The notes beneath the pieces are model-generated. The model made no database searches, was not told the DNA's origin, and saw nothing but the letters and a program-made list of their open reading frames with translations. From NCBI GenBank assembly GCA_028583605.1, contig CM053327.1, positions 868,001-932,000 on the forward strand: a stretch of DNA of 64,000 nucleotides, in the 5' to 3' direction. Origin of the DNA: Dastarcus helophoroides. Its lineage: Eukaryota > Arthropoda > Insecta > Coleoptera > Bothrideridae. A program made the translations under genes and the position numbers. Shown here piece after piece: positions 21,781-31,581 of the stretch. Position 1 is the first letter of the stretch, and each line of letters starts with the position of its first letter.

Positions 21781-22294
21781 TTTTAGATCATTTAACCTTT
21801 TTCTTTTGAAGGTCCAAATTTAAACTTGTATTTTTTGGTATTTTTTAACCTTATCCTTTTTGCTGGCATGCTAAATTTATTCTATAAATATAGGCAATTT
21901 TCTGGAAATCGCCGATTGAAACTCGAGCTTAAGGAAATTGAAAATTAAAAGCTTAATCTTGGAATTTTGCTAAGAACTGGAATATTTGAATTATTCATTA
22001 AAAGATCAAATTGCCAGGACTTGAAATTATGAGATTGAGTCAAAAATTTAAAAAAAAATTTTAATTATAAATTTTTTGATTTTCCTCAACATTCAGCTGT
22101 TTCTAACAATGATAAAATTTTTTCTAGCAATTTGGTCATCCTTTCGAGATTTTTAATTAAAACTCAAAATAATCTAGAAAATAAATATTCAAATTTAAAC
22201 TAGGACTTTTGTATTGAAATTAATTATTGATAAGATTTTTAGCAAAAATGCGAGATTTTTAATGTAAATTTAAATTTTAAAAATAAAAGTAGAA

Positions 22295-22296
<2 letters not shown>

Positions 22297-22329
<33 letters not shown>
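22297..22329. repeat. (TA)n microsatellite, left of PLE
   Basis: About 16 TA units abut the 3' end of the PLE. A matching (AT)n run lies at the other end (25683-25711). Confidence 0.9.
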
Positions 22330-22333
<4 letters not shown>

Positions 22334-22392
22334 TTTTGTTTTAGGGTGAGTCGATCAGTAGAGGTACAGGTAAAGAATACTCTTTATCTACT

Positions 22393-22433
22393 TCCAAGCT
22401 TTCGAAGCTTTATTTTTGCTTCATCATCAGGGA
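22393..22433 (-). ncRNA. Hammerhead ribozyme motif of PLE 1
   Basis: On the minus strand: TCC, CTGATGA, T, stem II GAAGC with a nine-base loop and GCTTC, then GAAA, a minimal stem III AGCT with no loop, U, then GGA pairing back to TCC. Heptamer and GAAA box are both consensus. Stem III of two pairs without a loop is unusual, but minimal stem III helices are a known feature of PLE hammerheads. Confidence 0.6.
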
Positions 22434-23087
22434 TTCTACAATGGTATACTTATTTAGCAAACAATTGATTCCTACTTAGATTTTACTTACAGATTTGAGA
22501 TTTGACCTTTGTGAAGTGGTATACATCCTACTATATATTATATTACATTTGGTTTTTTTAAATGAGGGATAACCATTACCGTCATTACATTGTCCTTTCT
22601 ACAATTTTACATATGTTTTTTCTGATTGTTGGAAGTTACATTAAAATTTGTTTTACCTACATGTGTTTACTTTACTACATGCAATTATCTTATTTCTATT
22701 TCAATTTAACCAACATTTAGGTCCTTTTTGGGAATAGGATGGTTCGTTATTCCTTAGTTTTTGTTGTTGTGAAATTTGGACCTTTTTTGATGTTACTTTT
22801 CTTTGGTTATGAATTTGACAATCAGGGTTGCAATGGTTGGATGTTGTAAGTTACCAACTCCCATTTGTATTTTGGTGTGATAGTGGTCGTTTGAAATTAA
22901 TTGTGCAATTTTACAATTTGTGTTATCTCCAAAATTTGTTTTTTGTGAGTTGGTTTACAGAGTGTTATTGGTTTTGACTGTAAGTAAGGGATGATGATAC
23001 ATTGAAAATACTACTTCCTAAACACGGGTAAATGTATAAAAAACAGAAATTTAAAATAAAACATAAAAATTTTTTTTCCCACCTGAA

Positions 23088-24962
23088 TTATAATGGTCCA
23101 TCATATAGGTCTAGATAAGGAAAGGTCAGTAGGTAGGTGTATATGTTACTGAGGTTCCCAGTGTCAGTTTTCCTATTTATTGTCGCTTCTTGTTTATTAA
23201 TGTAAAACATCTCCATAAATAATCTTTTTTTATAGTTGTTTTCTTGTGCCAATACTTCAACTGAGTCCCAATTTATTGCATGGTTATTTTCATTAGTATG
23301 GATAGCTAGAGCACACCTGTTCACCTGTTTTGCAATGTCACTTCTGTGGCATGCTAATCTGCTCTTTAGAAGTTGTGAAGTTTGTCCTATGTATACTTGT
23401 CTACAATTACACTCTATCGAGTAGATGACATTTGATTGTAATTGTGTTGGTATTTTATCTTTGAGTTTTGTGTGTAAACTTCCAATTTTGTAATTGCTTT
23501 TGGTTGCTATCTTGATGTTTTCATTTTTTAGGGCTTGGATTATGTTATTCGTGAGTCCTGTTATTTGAGTTATGGAAGCGTATGTTGGTGTTATCTCTGT
23601 GCTGTTCTGTTGTGTTTTTCTTTGGGGCACTTGAGGTCTGTTGTTGCTTTCCAGGCTGAATAGGATTTTGCTTGTTAGTCCTTTTGGGTACGAGTTCTCA
23701 GTTAACTCACTTTGAAGTTTCAATAGATTCTTTTGTATTAAGGATGTGTGGCATATTGTTTGTATTCTGTGTTTCATTTGTTTAATGAAATTTAATTTTA
23801 TAGATTGTGAATGATCCGAGTTGTAGTGGATGAATCTGTTGGATGAAGTTGGTTTTTGATACCAATCTATTAATATTTGATTTTCATTCCTCATAACTTT
23901 AGTGTCTAGGAAGGGAACTGACTGGTGTACTTCTTCTTCTATAGTAAATTTTATTCGGCCATCATACGAGTTAAATATTTCCAGGATGGTTTGGTTTTCA
24001 CCTCTTGGTATGCTTAAAATCATGTCATCAACGAATTTTTTCATGAAACCCAGTTCAAATGGTAATTGGGGTATGCAGACATCTAATAAATCGTCCATGA
24101 CGTATTGCGCCAAAATTGGGGAGAGTTTTGACCCCATGGAGCAACCAAATGTTTGTTTAAATATTGTTCTATCATACATGCAGATGTTATTATCTAAGAC
24201 AAAGGAGATCATTTCCAGAAATTTAGTTTTTTTAATGTTGGTATGTTTATTTATATTTTCCCAATTTTTTCCTATTACTTCTAAAATTCTTTTTTTAGAA
24301 ATATTGCCGAAGAGGTTTACTACGTCAAGTGATATTAAATTGTGGTTGTTTGGGATAATTTTGTTGTTCATATATTGGGCAAATTCAAACGTATCTTTAG
24401 TATAATATTGATTTTCCTTATTATATGCATTTGTTAAAATTGTTGTTAAAATGATTGCGATATTGGAAGTTGGGCTATTTAAATTAGCTACTATTGGTCT
24501 AAGGGGAAAGTCGTTTTTATGGATTTTTGGGTTTCCATAAATCCTTGGGCATATTGCATTATATATTTTGTGTTTTTTTGCTTCTTCTGGTGTTAATACC
24601 TTGCTGTCTTTTAAATCTGAAATGATCTTATTCGCTTTTCCCTGTATTGTTAATGTTGGGTCTTTTTTTAGTGTCACAAAATTTGCTTCATCTGTTAATA
24701 TGTCCATCATTCTTTCTTGATACTGGAGTTTATCCATTAACACTGTTACCCCCCCTTTATCACTTTCGACAATGATTAGATTATCATTTGTTTTTAGGAA
24801 CTCTTTGACTTGTTTCATGATTTTGTCTGCTGGATTTTTTTCCTCTTTGTGTGCATGTGTGTATGTGGTGATAATACTAGCTATTTTTGATCTATAAAAA
24901 TCTTTTAAGTGTTCTGGTAACTTGTCTATAATGTTTTCAACATCCGCGAGTAAACTTCCCAT
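23088..24962 (-). CDS. PLE reverse transcriptase/GIY-YIG endonuclease (main part)
   Basis: A 624-residue frame. The N-terminal part has the ESDKGG motif (66-71) usual ahead of PLE palms. RT blocks: YGNPKIHK (142-149), LDVVNLFGNI with D213 (motif A), CSMGSKLSPILAQ (motif B, 274-286) and FVDDM with D312/D313 (motif C, 310-314). Next come FLDTKV (351-356) and WYQKPTSSNRFIHY (367-380), the PLE thumb. The endonuclease has IYSI (513-516), CNC (518-520), YIGQT (524-528), R535, H539, E584 and N596, so the GIY-YIG catalytic set is present. The protein primes at a nick in target DNA and copies the element's RNA. The frame is open 5' of the listed ATG and joins the next frame through a frameshift near 25054-25059. 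Opposite-strand frames here are shadows. Confidence 0.92.
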   Translation of the reverse strand: MGSLLADVENIIDKLPEHLKDFYRSKIASIITTYTHAHKEEKNPADKIMKQVKEFLKTNDNLIIVESDKGGVTVLMDKLQYQERMMDILTDEANFVTLKKDPTLTIQGKANKIISDLKDSKVLTPEEAKKHKIYNAICPRIYGNPKIHKNDFPLRPIVANLNSPTSNIAIILTTILTNAYNKENQYYTKDTFEFAQYMNNKIIPNNHNLISLDVVNLFGNISKKRILEVIGKNWENINKHTNIKKTKFLEMISFVLDNNICMYDRTIFKQTFGCSMGSKLSPILAQYVMDDLLDVCIPQLPFELGFMKKFVDDMILSIPRGENQTILEIFNSYDGRIKFTIEEEVHQSVPFLDTKVMRNENQILIDWYQKPTSSNRFIHYNSDHSQSIKLNFIKQMKHRIQTICHTSLIQKNLLKLQSELTENSYPKGLTSKILFSLESNNRPQVPQRKTQQNSTEITPTYASITQITGLTNNIIQALKNENIKIATKSNYKIGSLHTKLKDKIPTQLQSNVIYSIECNCRQVYIGQTSQLLKSRLACHRSDIAKQVNRCALAIHTNENNHAINWDSVEVLAQENNYKKRLFMEMFYINKQEATINRKTDTGNLSNIYTYLLTFPYLDLYDGPL

Positions 24963-25029
24963 TTTAATGTTTTTGGTTGTTGTTTTTAAGTTAAATTTTG
25001 GGCCTAGTGCTAACGTGTTTTTTACTATT

Positions 25030-25632
25030 TCAGGTATTTGTACTGTTGTTAAGTTTTTTGAACCATTTCTCTTGGATTATGGGGTTTGTATTATTAAGTT
25101 GATTCAATTTATCGATTTTGTGTATGTTGGCTGCCTTTACTTTATAGAAGTTTCTGTTAAATCTGATTTTTTGCTTTTTGTCGAATTCATTGATTATGTT
25201 AGTTGGTAAAATCGAAGTCAATTCAGTTTTTATGTTTTGTAGTTCTTGGTTTACTTTATTTAATTTATAGTTTGTTTGTTGTATCTCTAGTTTTAAGATT
25301 TTGCTGGTTATTAGTGAATTTAGGTTGGTTATCTTTGTTCTTACTTTGGTGTTGGTATCTGCGACAATGGTCCATAGATTTTTTAGGTTATGTGCAATGT
25401 GGTTGGGAATTAAACCTTTTCTCTTACATTCTAGTAGAAATATGCGACGGTTTATCAGTGAGGAATTTTTGATGTTTTTGTTGCTCCAACTTTTTAGTAG
25501 GTGTGTTGTTTGTGTACCATATTTAGATGTTATATTATCAAAAAAACCCATTTTGTTGTATATTTTTAGTATTTGTTTATGATCGTAGGGTATGTTAATT
25601 AATTTTGTTTTAGGGTGAGTCGATCGACTCAC
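25030..25632 (-). CDS. PLE protein N-terminal part (frameshifted from main frame)
   Basis: A 200-codon frame rich in Asn, Lys and Ile, containing LLECKRKGLIPNHIAHNLKN, which resembles the N-terminal region of PLE proteins (short hydrophobic helix followed by a C-x3-G-L-I-P turn). It ends at a stop just after the run of six adenines at 25054-25059 (minus strand). The main frame is already open there and reads TVQIPEIVKNTLALGPKF into the ATG at 24962. One base gained or lost in this homopolymer would fuse the two into a protein of about 840 residues, the usual PLE size. The upstream ATG lies inside the terminal palindrome and may not be the natural start. Confidence 0.75.
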   Translation of the reverse strand: MSRSTHPKTKLINIPYDHKQILKIYNKMGFFDNITSKYGTQTTHLLKSWSNKNIKNSSLINRRIFLLECKRKGLIPNHIAHNLKNLWTIVADTNTKVRTKITNLNSLITSKILKLEIQQTNYKLNKVNQELQNIKTELTSILPTNIINEFDKKQKIRFNRNFYKVKAANIHKIDKLNQLNNTNPIIQEKWFKKLNNSTNT

Positions 25633-25678
25633 CCTAAAACAAAATTAATTAACATACCCTACGATCATAAACAAATAC

Positions 25679-25682
<4 letters not shown>
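25565..25682. repeat. 118-bp near-perfect palindrome at PLE 1 5' end
   Basis: Two 59-bp arms meet at CGATCG (25621-25626). They contain AATTAATTTTGTTTTAGGG and its complement. The same 30-bp end sequence occurs at 22330, so the palindrome is an inverted duplication of a PLE terminus. Confidence 0.95.

Positions 25683-25711
<29 letters not shown>
25683..25711. repeat. (AT)n microsatellite, right of PLE
   Basis: About 14 AT units abut the palindrome, mirroring 22297-22329. Confidence 0.9.
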
Positions 25712-25716
<5 letters not shown>

Positions 25717-25739
25717 GATTTCATTCCGTAAACACCAAT

Positions 25740-26770
25740 TTTCCATGGAAAAGTTCGACTTTCAGAATGAACAATTTTTCGGAAAAAGAAATGCAAAATT
25801 TCAGTTCTGAAGACGAAATTTTAGGAAAAATTTCAGCTGCAGCTAAAACACTTGTAAAGAAATTTAAAATTTTGCGAAAAACATATAAAAATCGATTTTT
25901 GACACAAAAGCCCAAGAAGCAGCCGGACGAATCTTCGAGTTTAAACCAGAAGTATCTTCAAAAGAATGATTATTTTAGAAAATTCCTAATTTTTATTTCT
26001 AAATTTAGAGCAATCTAAAAGAATCATAGCTTCGAGACTAAAGTCCAAATTTTAAGAAAAAAGTCAAATTTAGGGTAAAAAAACAGATAAAAAATGGGAA
26101 GTTTAAATTAGTTACTTTCTAACATGTCACCATTTCTAACTCTAAATGTAGACCTCAATTTCAAGATCCTAGCTATAAATTGGAATATAAATGTTGTATG
26201 TTTTTCTTAAAATTTTTACTAAAATTCCAACAGTCGACAACGTAAAAAAATCTTTAGAATTTAAAATTTTAAGAAGAGAACTCAAGAAAACTCAAAATTT
26301 TAATTAATAACTTTAAAAGACAGAGGTATCCGATTATGAGAGGAAAAATCTAAGTTTAAGAAAAAAAATATATTCGGAGTGTTCAAAAAAAATTTAAATT
26401 TTCCCGTACAATTTGAATTTGCAAACACAATTGTCAGAAAGCCGTGCGTCAACGAAAAAATGCCACTGCTTTAGTCCAAATTTGATCTTAATTTTGATCT
26501 TAGACTCCAGATTTTAAGAGAAGAAAAGAAATATTTGGGGAAATTTTGTAAAAAAACTCCAAATTTCAAAAAAGAACCGAAAATTTTCAAAAAAAAAAGA
26601 TTCGAGTGGAATGTGGAAATTGTAAGTCTCTAATCCAACTTTCAGAAAAACAAAAATGAAAATAATCTCGTAATTTTGAGATGAAATTTGCACGAATTTA
26701 TGTAAAATTTTGAAAAAGAAACCGAAATTTCTAAAAAAAATCCAAAACTTTGGGGTAAATTAAAAATTAT
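25740..26770 (-). repeat. Degenerate A-rich repeat tract
   Basis: Diffuse repeat, A-rich strand uppermost. The frames at 25721-26018 are artefacts. It leads into the CCGGTTTT-type motifs of the hAT-like right end. Confidence 0.5.
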
Positions 26771-26909
26771 TTCAAAATATAAACCCTCAAGGAACCGAAA
26801 TAAACCATTATTTTTTTTTCGGTTCTGTTCCGGTTTTCGTTCCGATAAAAATATTGGTTTTTTTTTCGGTTTCCGGTTTTCGATTCGGGTTTGAAGTGCT
26901 GATATGGAC

Positions 26910-27878
26910 TGAAAACAATACCAAATATCAATGTTATTCAGACTCTATGAAAGCATTTAATTAGTTATTGTTATTATTATATTATCCTGGTTATGATGCC
27001 CGTTAGTCCGTTGCATTAATGTTCAATTAGCGTTTGCTGAATCATTGTTATCAAATGAAACACATTGCTGACATGACCGCCCAAGTGGGCTTAGATTGCA
27101 TTATTGTGGATCGAGCTTTCGTCAACACACAAATGTTTATTCTGGCAAAAATCAAACATTCGAAATTTATTTAGATGTCACAGGAGCTTTAAAATTTTCC
27201 TACAATATTTATATTAAATACTTAAACTTTTTAATCTTTTTGCAGCGCCAAATTTTGAATTTATATATCCTGTGATGCGGACTGCTAGGCCCATTATAAA
27301 TTTTTTTAACTTAACGCGTAAATATTCAACTAAAAATTTAAAAAGAATACTATGTTCCTTTGTAGAAAGCTACTTATTAAATAAAGTACGCAACCAGTCT
27401 CCTAAATCGTAGGAGCTATTTTTAAACTTTACTAACATGGTTTTATTAGTTTTCGAATTGTTTTTTAATTGTTTAATGAGTAAATCTCGTCTGGAAACAC
27501 CCAGATAGATTTCTTCACGCTATATTCACTTTATGAGCCAGTGTCTTATTTTTAATAGTTCGATTATGTTACTAACAGAAATACGTAGTCAAAATGCCAC
27601 TAAAAACACAAAAGTATATAAAATATTATCTCGCGCACACAAAGACTATCGTCATAAGTTTCAGCCTCTCGAGAATAAGACAAGCGACAGATGTTCCATT
27701 GCCTTGCAGTAGCCACATTTATTTCCAACCATTGTGCCTCCATTTCAGATTTCAGTATAGACCTTGCAAGACTGTATACGAGATATGCGGGGGACTACAG
27801 GTACCGCCTAGATGCCAATGGAATTGCGCCATTTAAATTATTCTGAGCCCAGAGACCATATCTGAGCCCTAGAAAGTA
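26910..27878. other. Unassigned sequence between two hAT-type elements
   Basis: Low-copy-looking sequence. 27640-27840 is richer in GC and open on both strands over about 60-80 codons (plus frame 27594-27836 ending QVPPRCQWNCAI). I recognise no family. Confidence 0.25.
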
Positions 27879-27886
27879 TTAACTAC
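27879..27886. repeat. 8-bp target duplication TTAACTAC (left)
   Basis: Identical to 29978-29985. Confidence 0.9.
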
Positions 27887-29977
27887 TAGTGATGTAACAC
27901 ATATTCGTATTTGCATTCGCGAATATTTGCATGTTTTTTAATATTCGCATTCGCAAGAAATTATGCGAATATATTGCGAATGTATTTGTCAATAACAGGG
28001 GACATTCTTTATGACATAGCAATGCAACTGCTAATGCAGGGTTTCTTAAACTGCGATCCATCGGCCATTAAGGGATAAACATTTGTTAAGATAATAACTA
28101 ATGCAGAAATGTATCCAGTCCCACCTTATAAAAAGTATTTTTAAATTCCCTTGTTTTCTTTTCCTAGTATATAGCTGCAATAACGCGGTGGGACGCTTGC
28201 TCTACCCTGGTTTATACAGCCAACCAAGAATTTATAATCTTAATTACGGGAATCTTTTCCAATTTACATTTTTTTTTTCTGAAAGCTAGCCCTTTCCTAG
28301 AAATTTCGACATTTCCTCGAAATTTCGACTTTTATCAAAATTTGTCATTTTTTTTTAATTTCTCTTTTTCCTTTGAAATTTCAAATTTGTTTTAGAATTC
28401 AACTTCTTTTTTCAAAATCCGACTTGCTTAAAATTTCAAATTTTTTTCTCAAATTTTTTTTTTTTTCAAAATTTCGTCATTTCTCAAAATTGGACTTTTT
28501 ATGAAAGTTTCGTTTCGTCGCAGATTTCGACTTGTTTATCAAACCTCGCCTTTTTCTCGAAATTTGGCGGATGTTTTGATAAAAAAGTAACATTTTTTAG
28601 ATTAATGCTTATCTGGAAATTTTGAAAAATATTGTTTGAGAATTTTGTATTTTTGTCATAACAAAAATTCCAGAATATTCAAATTTTGACATGTTTCACA
28701 AAATTTTGACTACGTTTATATCAACAATGGATATTTTCTGATGTCACTTCGCTCGGGCAGTCGTTAAAAAATAAAGAAGTGTCTCTTTCTTAAAATTTCT
28801 ACTTTTTTCCTGAAATTTTGCTCAAAATTCCTCCTTTTCCTCGAAATTTTGATTTTTTTTTCAAAACTGGTTTGGGTTTTCGAAACTATTGGGAATGGGG
28901 TGTGTATGAACTATTTAGTTCAATGAAACACCACACTTTAATTATCGAGACTTTATTTATTCAAGAGGTCTCGGAAGGTGTGTGTTGTCGCGGCGAAATT
29001 ATAATCTCAACTTCACAGTTGAAAAGGAATCTTTTCGTAATATTTCCAAATACATCTGGTCTATTTCATGATACACTGCTAATATACATGTCAACGTTAA
29101 TCCCTTAAAACCTGTATTCAGAAAAGGGACTGACCAGCGTTCTTAGAATTAATCATCCGCCTAAGAGTGTTCCAAATAAGTTGAAGTACCCGTATCAGAT
29201 TTCACTTCGTAAAAGATACAGCGAAACCCATAAAGCATTCGAGGGTGTCTATTATTTTACTTTAAAATTAGTACCGATAGATTTTTGCTCTCACGTTTTG
29301 AACGTGATTTCCAACAGAAACTTTCCATTTTTACGTCAAAGATCGTCTTTTTCCCCGAAATTAAGTTATTTTTCAAATTCTGAAAAGATCAAATTTTTAT
29401 ATTAAATTTGATGTCCTGAAAATTTTGACTTTATTCCAAAAGTGTTTTTTTATTATAATTCGTCTTTTTCTAAATTACCTTTAACTCAAAATTCTACTGT
29501 TTGCTCTTAAAATTTGACTGTATTGAGAGGTTTGAATATTTATAAAAAGGTCGGCTTTTTTTTCGAAATTATGACTGCCCAAATAGTTCAACCTGTTTTT
29601 CAAAATGCGTTTTATCCTTGAAGTTTCAAATTGAGCCTTTTTATCCAAAATTCCAACTATTTTTCTAAAATTGTAATAAAAGTATAGAAATTTTTAGAAT
29701 AATATTTTTACAAACTTCAGAGAAAAATATCTTTTTTAAATTTCAAGGTTATGTCAAATTTTAAATGAAAATAATAATTGTCAGAGATATATTTTTAGAA
29801 ACTGATTTTTTACTCGCCAAATTTGATTTATTCTGGGACTTTTCTCACAAAATTCTCCAAGTAAGTCTCAGTGAAAAAGTCTACATTCGCATTCGTATTC
29901 GCATTCGCGAATGTTGGAAATGAATATTTGCATTCGCATTCGCGAATGTGAGAAAAGCAAAATTCGTTACATCACTA
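27887..29977. mobile_element. Non-autonomous hAT-type element, 2.1 kb
   Basis: The ends TAGTGATGTAAC (27887) and GTTACATCACTA (to 29977) are perfect 12-bp inverted repeats with an exact 8-bp duplication TTAACTAC outside. Subterminal arrays of ATTCGCATTCGCGAAT occur at both ends (27905-27985 and 29884-29950), the kind of repeated transposase-binding motif hAT elements carry. The interior is degenerate T-rich repeat (28290-28870, 29330-29870) around a 450-bp stretch (28870-29320) with no recognisable protein. Confidence 0.88.
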
Positions 29978-30028
29978 TTAACTACTAATTATCACTTTGT
30001 AATATGTTAATAACAAATTATGGCTAAA

Positions 30029-30243
30029 TGGCTACCCTTTGCTTTGGTGTTTATTAATAAACATATCATAAAATGAATCTAGACACTGATTTCTACAGAT
30101 AAGTAATGATTTTATTTTAAATTTTGACTAATAATAGGGTTACCATTTGCTTTAGTGTTTATTAATAAACATATCAGAAAAGAAATCCTGACGCCGGTTT
30201 TTACAGGTAAGTAATGATTTTATTTTAAATTTTAACTAATCCA
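30029..30243. repeat. Two tandem copies of a 108-bp unit
   Basis: TTTATTAATAAACATATCA and AGTAATGATTTTATTTTAAA recur 108 bp apart. The copies differ at scattered positions. The second copy contains ACAG followed by GTAAGT, but the duplication is the simpler reading. Confidence 0.75.
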
Positions 30244-30349
30244 AAATAACTATAATTATTATTCTTGTTATTTTTGAGATTTCGATGACAAGCTTGTAAA
30301 AGTTTCCTATAAATGTAAGGTTTTTCCCATAACTTCGATTTTGATGTTG

Positions 30350-31560
30350 AAAATGCAGCTCAAATCTTAAAATTGTTGATTCAAACTATCAAAAGTGAAG
30401 GTTCTTTTTTTCTCAAAATTTTAAATTTAGGTTTACGAATTTCCGCTTATTTTTTCTCGAAAATATCCAATTTCAACTTACTGTAGAAATTTTTGCTTTC
30501 TCGTTTCTTTTGTTGATTTTAAAAGTAAACATTTTTTATAAACTGCACTTTTGTAAAATCTGAAATGTTTGTCAAACTTTCCAATTTTATCTCTTTCTGT
30601 GTAAAATGTCCAATTTAAACTCAAAATTCCACAAAATATTTCAGAAGTGGAATTTGAATTATTTTTTATAAATTTAAGAAATTTTAGGCGAATATTTTAT
30701 TTTTATCTTCTCAAAGATTTGAATTTCGGTTTTTAACCTTTTAACTGCGGTTGTCGTCAATAGACGATAAGGTGCAATGACTCTTTCGTGAGGTAGGGAT
30801 GTCCTCAATAAGAAATTTAACAAACGAAGCCAGGATTGGGTGTCATTTATTGACTATTCTATCATAAATTATGTCAAGCTTATGTCCTACTAAATGATTA
30901 AAATTATTTTTTTTTTCGAAATTTAGACTTAAAATCCGATTTTTCCTATAAACTGTTTTGGTGAATTTCAATTTTTCCTTGAAATATTAAACCACCATGA
31001 AACTTTCGACTTTAAATTGGAAAAGTCCCAACATTTTTTATATATTTACCCCTTTTTTGTCCAAAAATTTCGACTTTAATTATTTTTTACATTTTAATTT
31101 TGTCTTTCTAAAATGTTAAACTTCAATTTTAATTCACAAACTAAAAGTCAAAATATGGATGAAAAAATATACCTTTAAAATTCTGAAAAAATTTCAAATT
31201 TACTACTGGCGTTTGAATTACTGGAAATATTAATTGTAAACACCAGGAGATTTTTAAATTTGAGTTGTTTCGAAAATTATATGAAAAATATTGAAATATT
31301 AAAAATTTTACATTTATAACGAAATATTTAGAATGGAAAGGAGCTGATCATCTAAAAATCAGAAATTTATGATAAAATCTAAAACTTTCAAAAAAACACC
31401 TTTAAAAAAATTTGAGTTTATGATCAACTATTTTCAAAAAATTTGAAAAGTGAAGACTAAAGTTACAAAACTGTTCAAATTTCCAAAAAAATTGCAATGT
31501 TAATATTTTATTCAAAAATTTTGAAAAATATCGATACATGAAAAGTAGATATTTCGGTAA
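30350..31560. repeat. Degenerate T-rich then A-rich repeat tract
   Basis: T-rich uppermost to about 31140, then A-rich to 31560. It is interrupted at 30737-30930 by a unique-looking segment that begins like a piggyBac end (see findings). Confidence 0.5.
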
Positions 31561-31581
31561 ATATAATATATATATAATATA

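Larger units (their letters stand above)
22330..25682 (-). mobile_element. Penelope-like element 1, nearly complete
   Basis: The element reads on the minus strand from a 118-bp palindrome (25565-25682) through the coding region (25632-23088) to a 3' region with a hammerhead motif (22393-22433). It ends at ATTAATTTTGTTTTAGGGTG (22331), a sequence also present in the palindrome. Both ends sit in a TA microsatellite, suggesting insertion into (TA)n. PLEs encode a reverse transcriptase fused to a GIY-YIG endonuclease and typically carry rearranged or inverted terminal sequence, as here. Confidence 0.88.
16897..26901. mobile_element. Putative 10-kb hAT-like element or nested interval
   Basis: The left end CAGGGCTTGGAACC (16897) and the complement of the right end, CAGCACTTCAAACC (26901), agree at 10 of 14 positions. 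Both are followed inward by runs of the same subterminal motif (CCGGTTTTCGGTTCCG type, 16920-17040 and 26790-26895). An 8-bp near-duplication lies outside (ATATGAAC/ATATGGAC). Subterminal motif repeats and 8-bp duplications are hAT features. The interior holds a decayed coding piece (17334-17560), degenerate A-rich and T-rich tracts, a PLE end fragment and a nearly complete PLE, which are probably later insertions. No hAT transposase domain is recognisable. The bounds could also come from two separate related elements. Confidence 0.45.

Noticed and set aside
23236..25582. Plus-strand frames of 60-167 codons opposite the PLE gene
   Set aside because: Shadows of the minus-strand PLE coding sequence; their peptides carry no motif of their own.
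30185..30225. ACAG followed by GTAAGT as a splice donor of a host exon
   Set aside because: It lies in the second unit of a 108-bp tandem duplication, the first unit lacks the GT, and no open frame precedes it.
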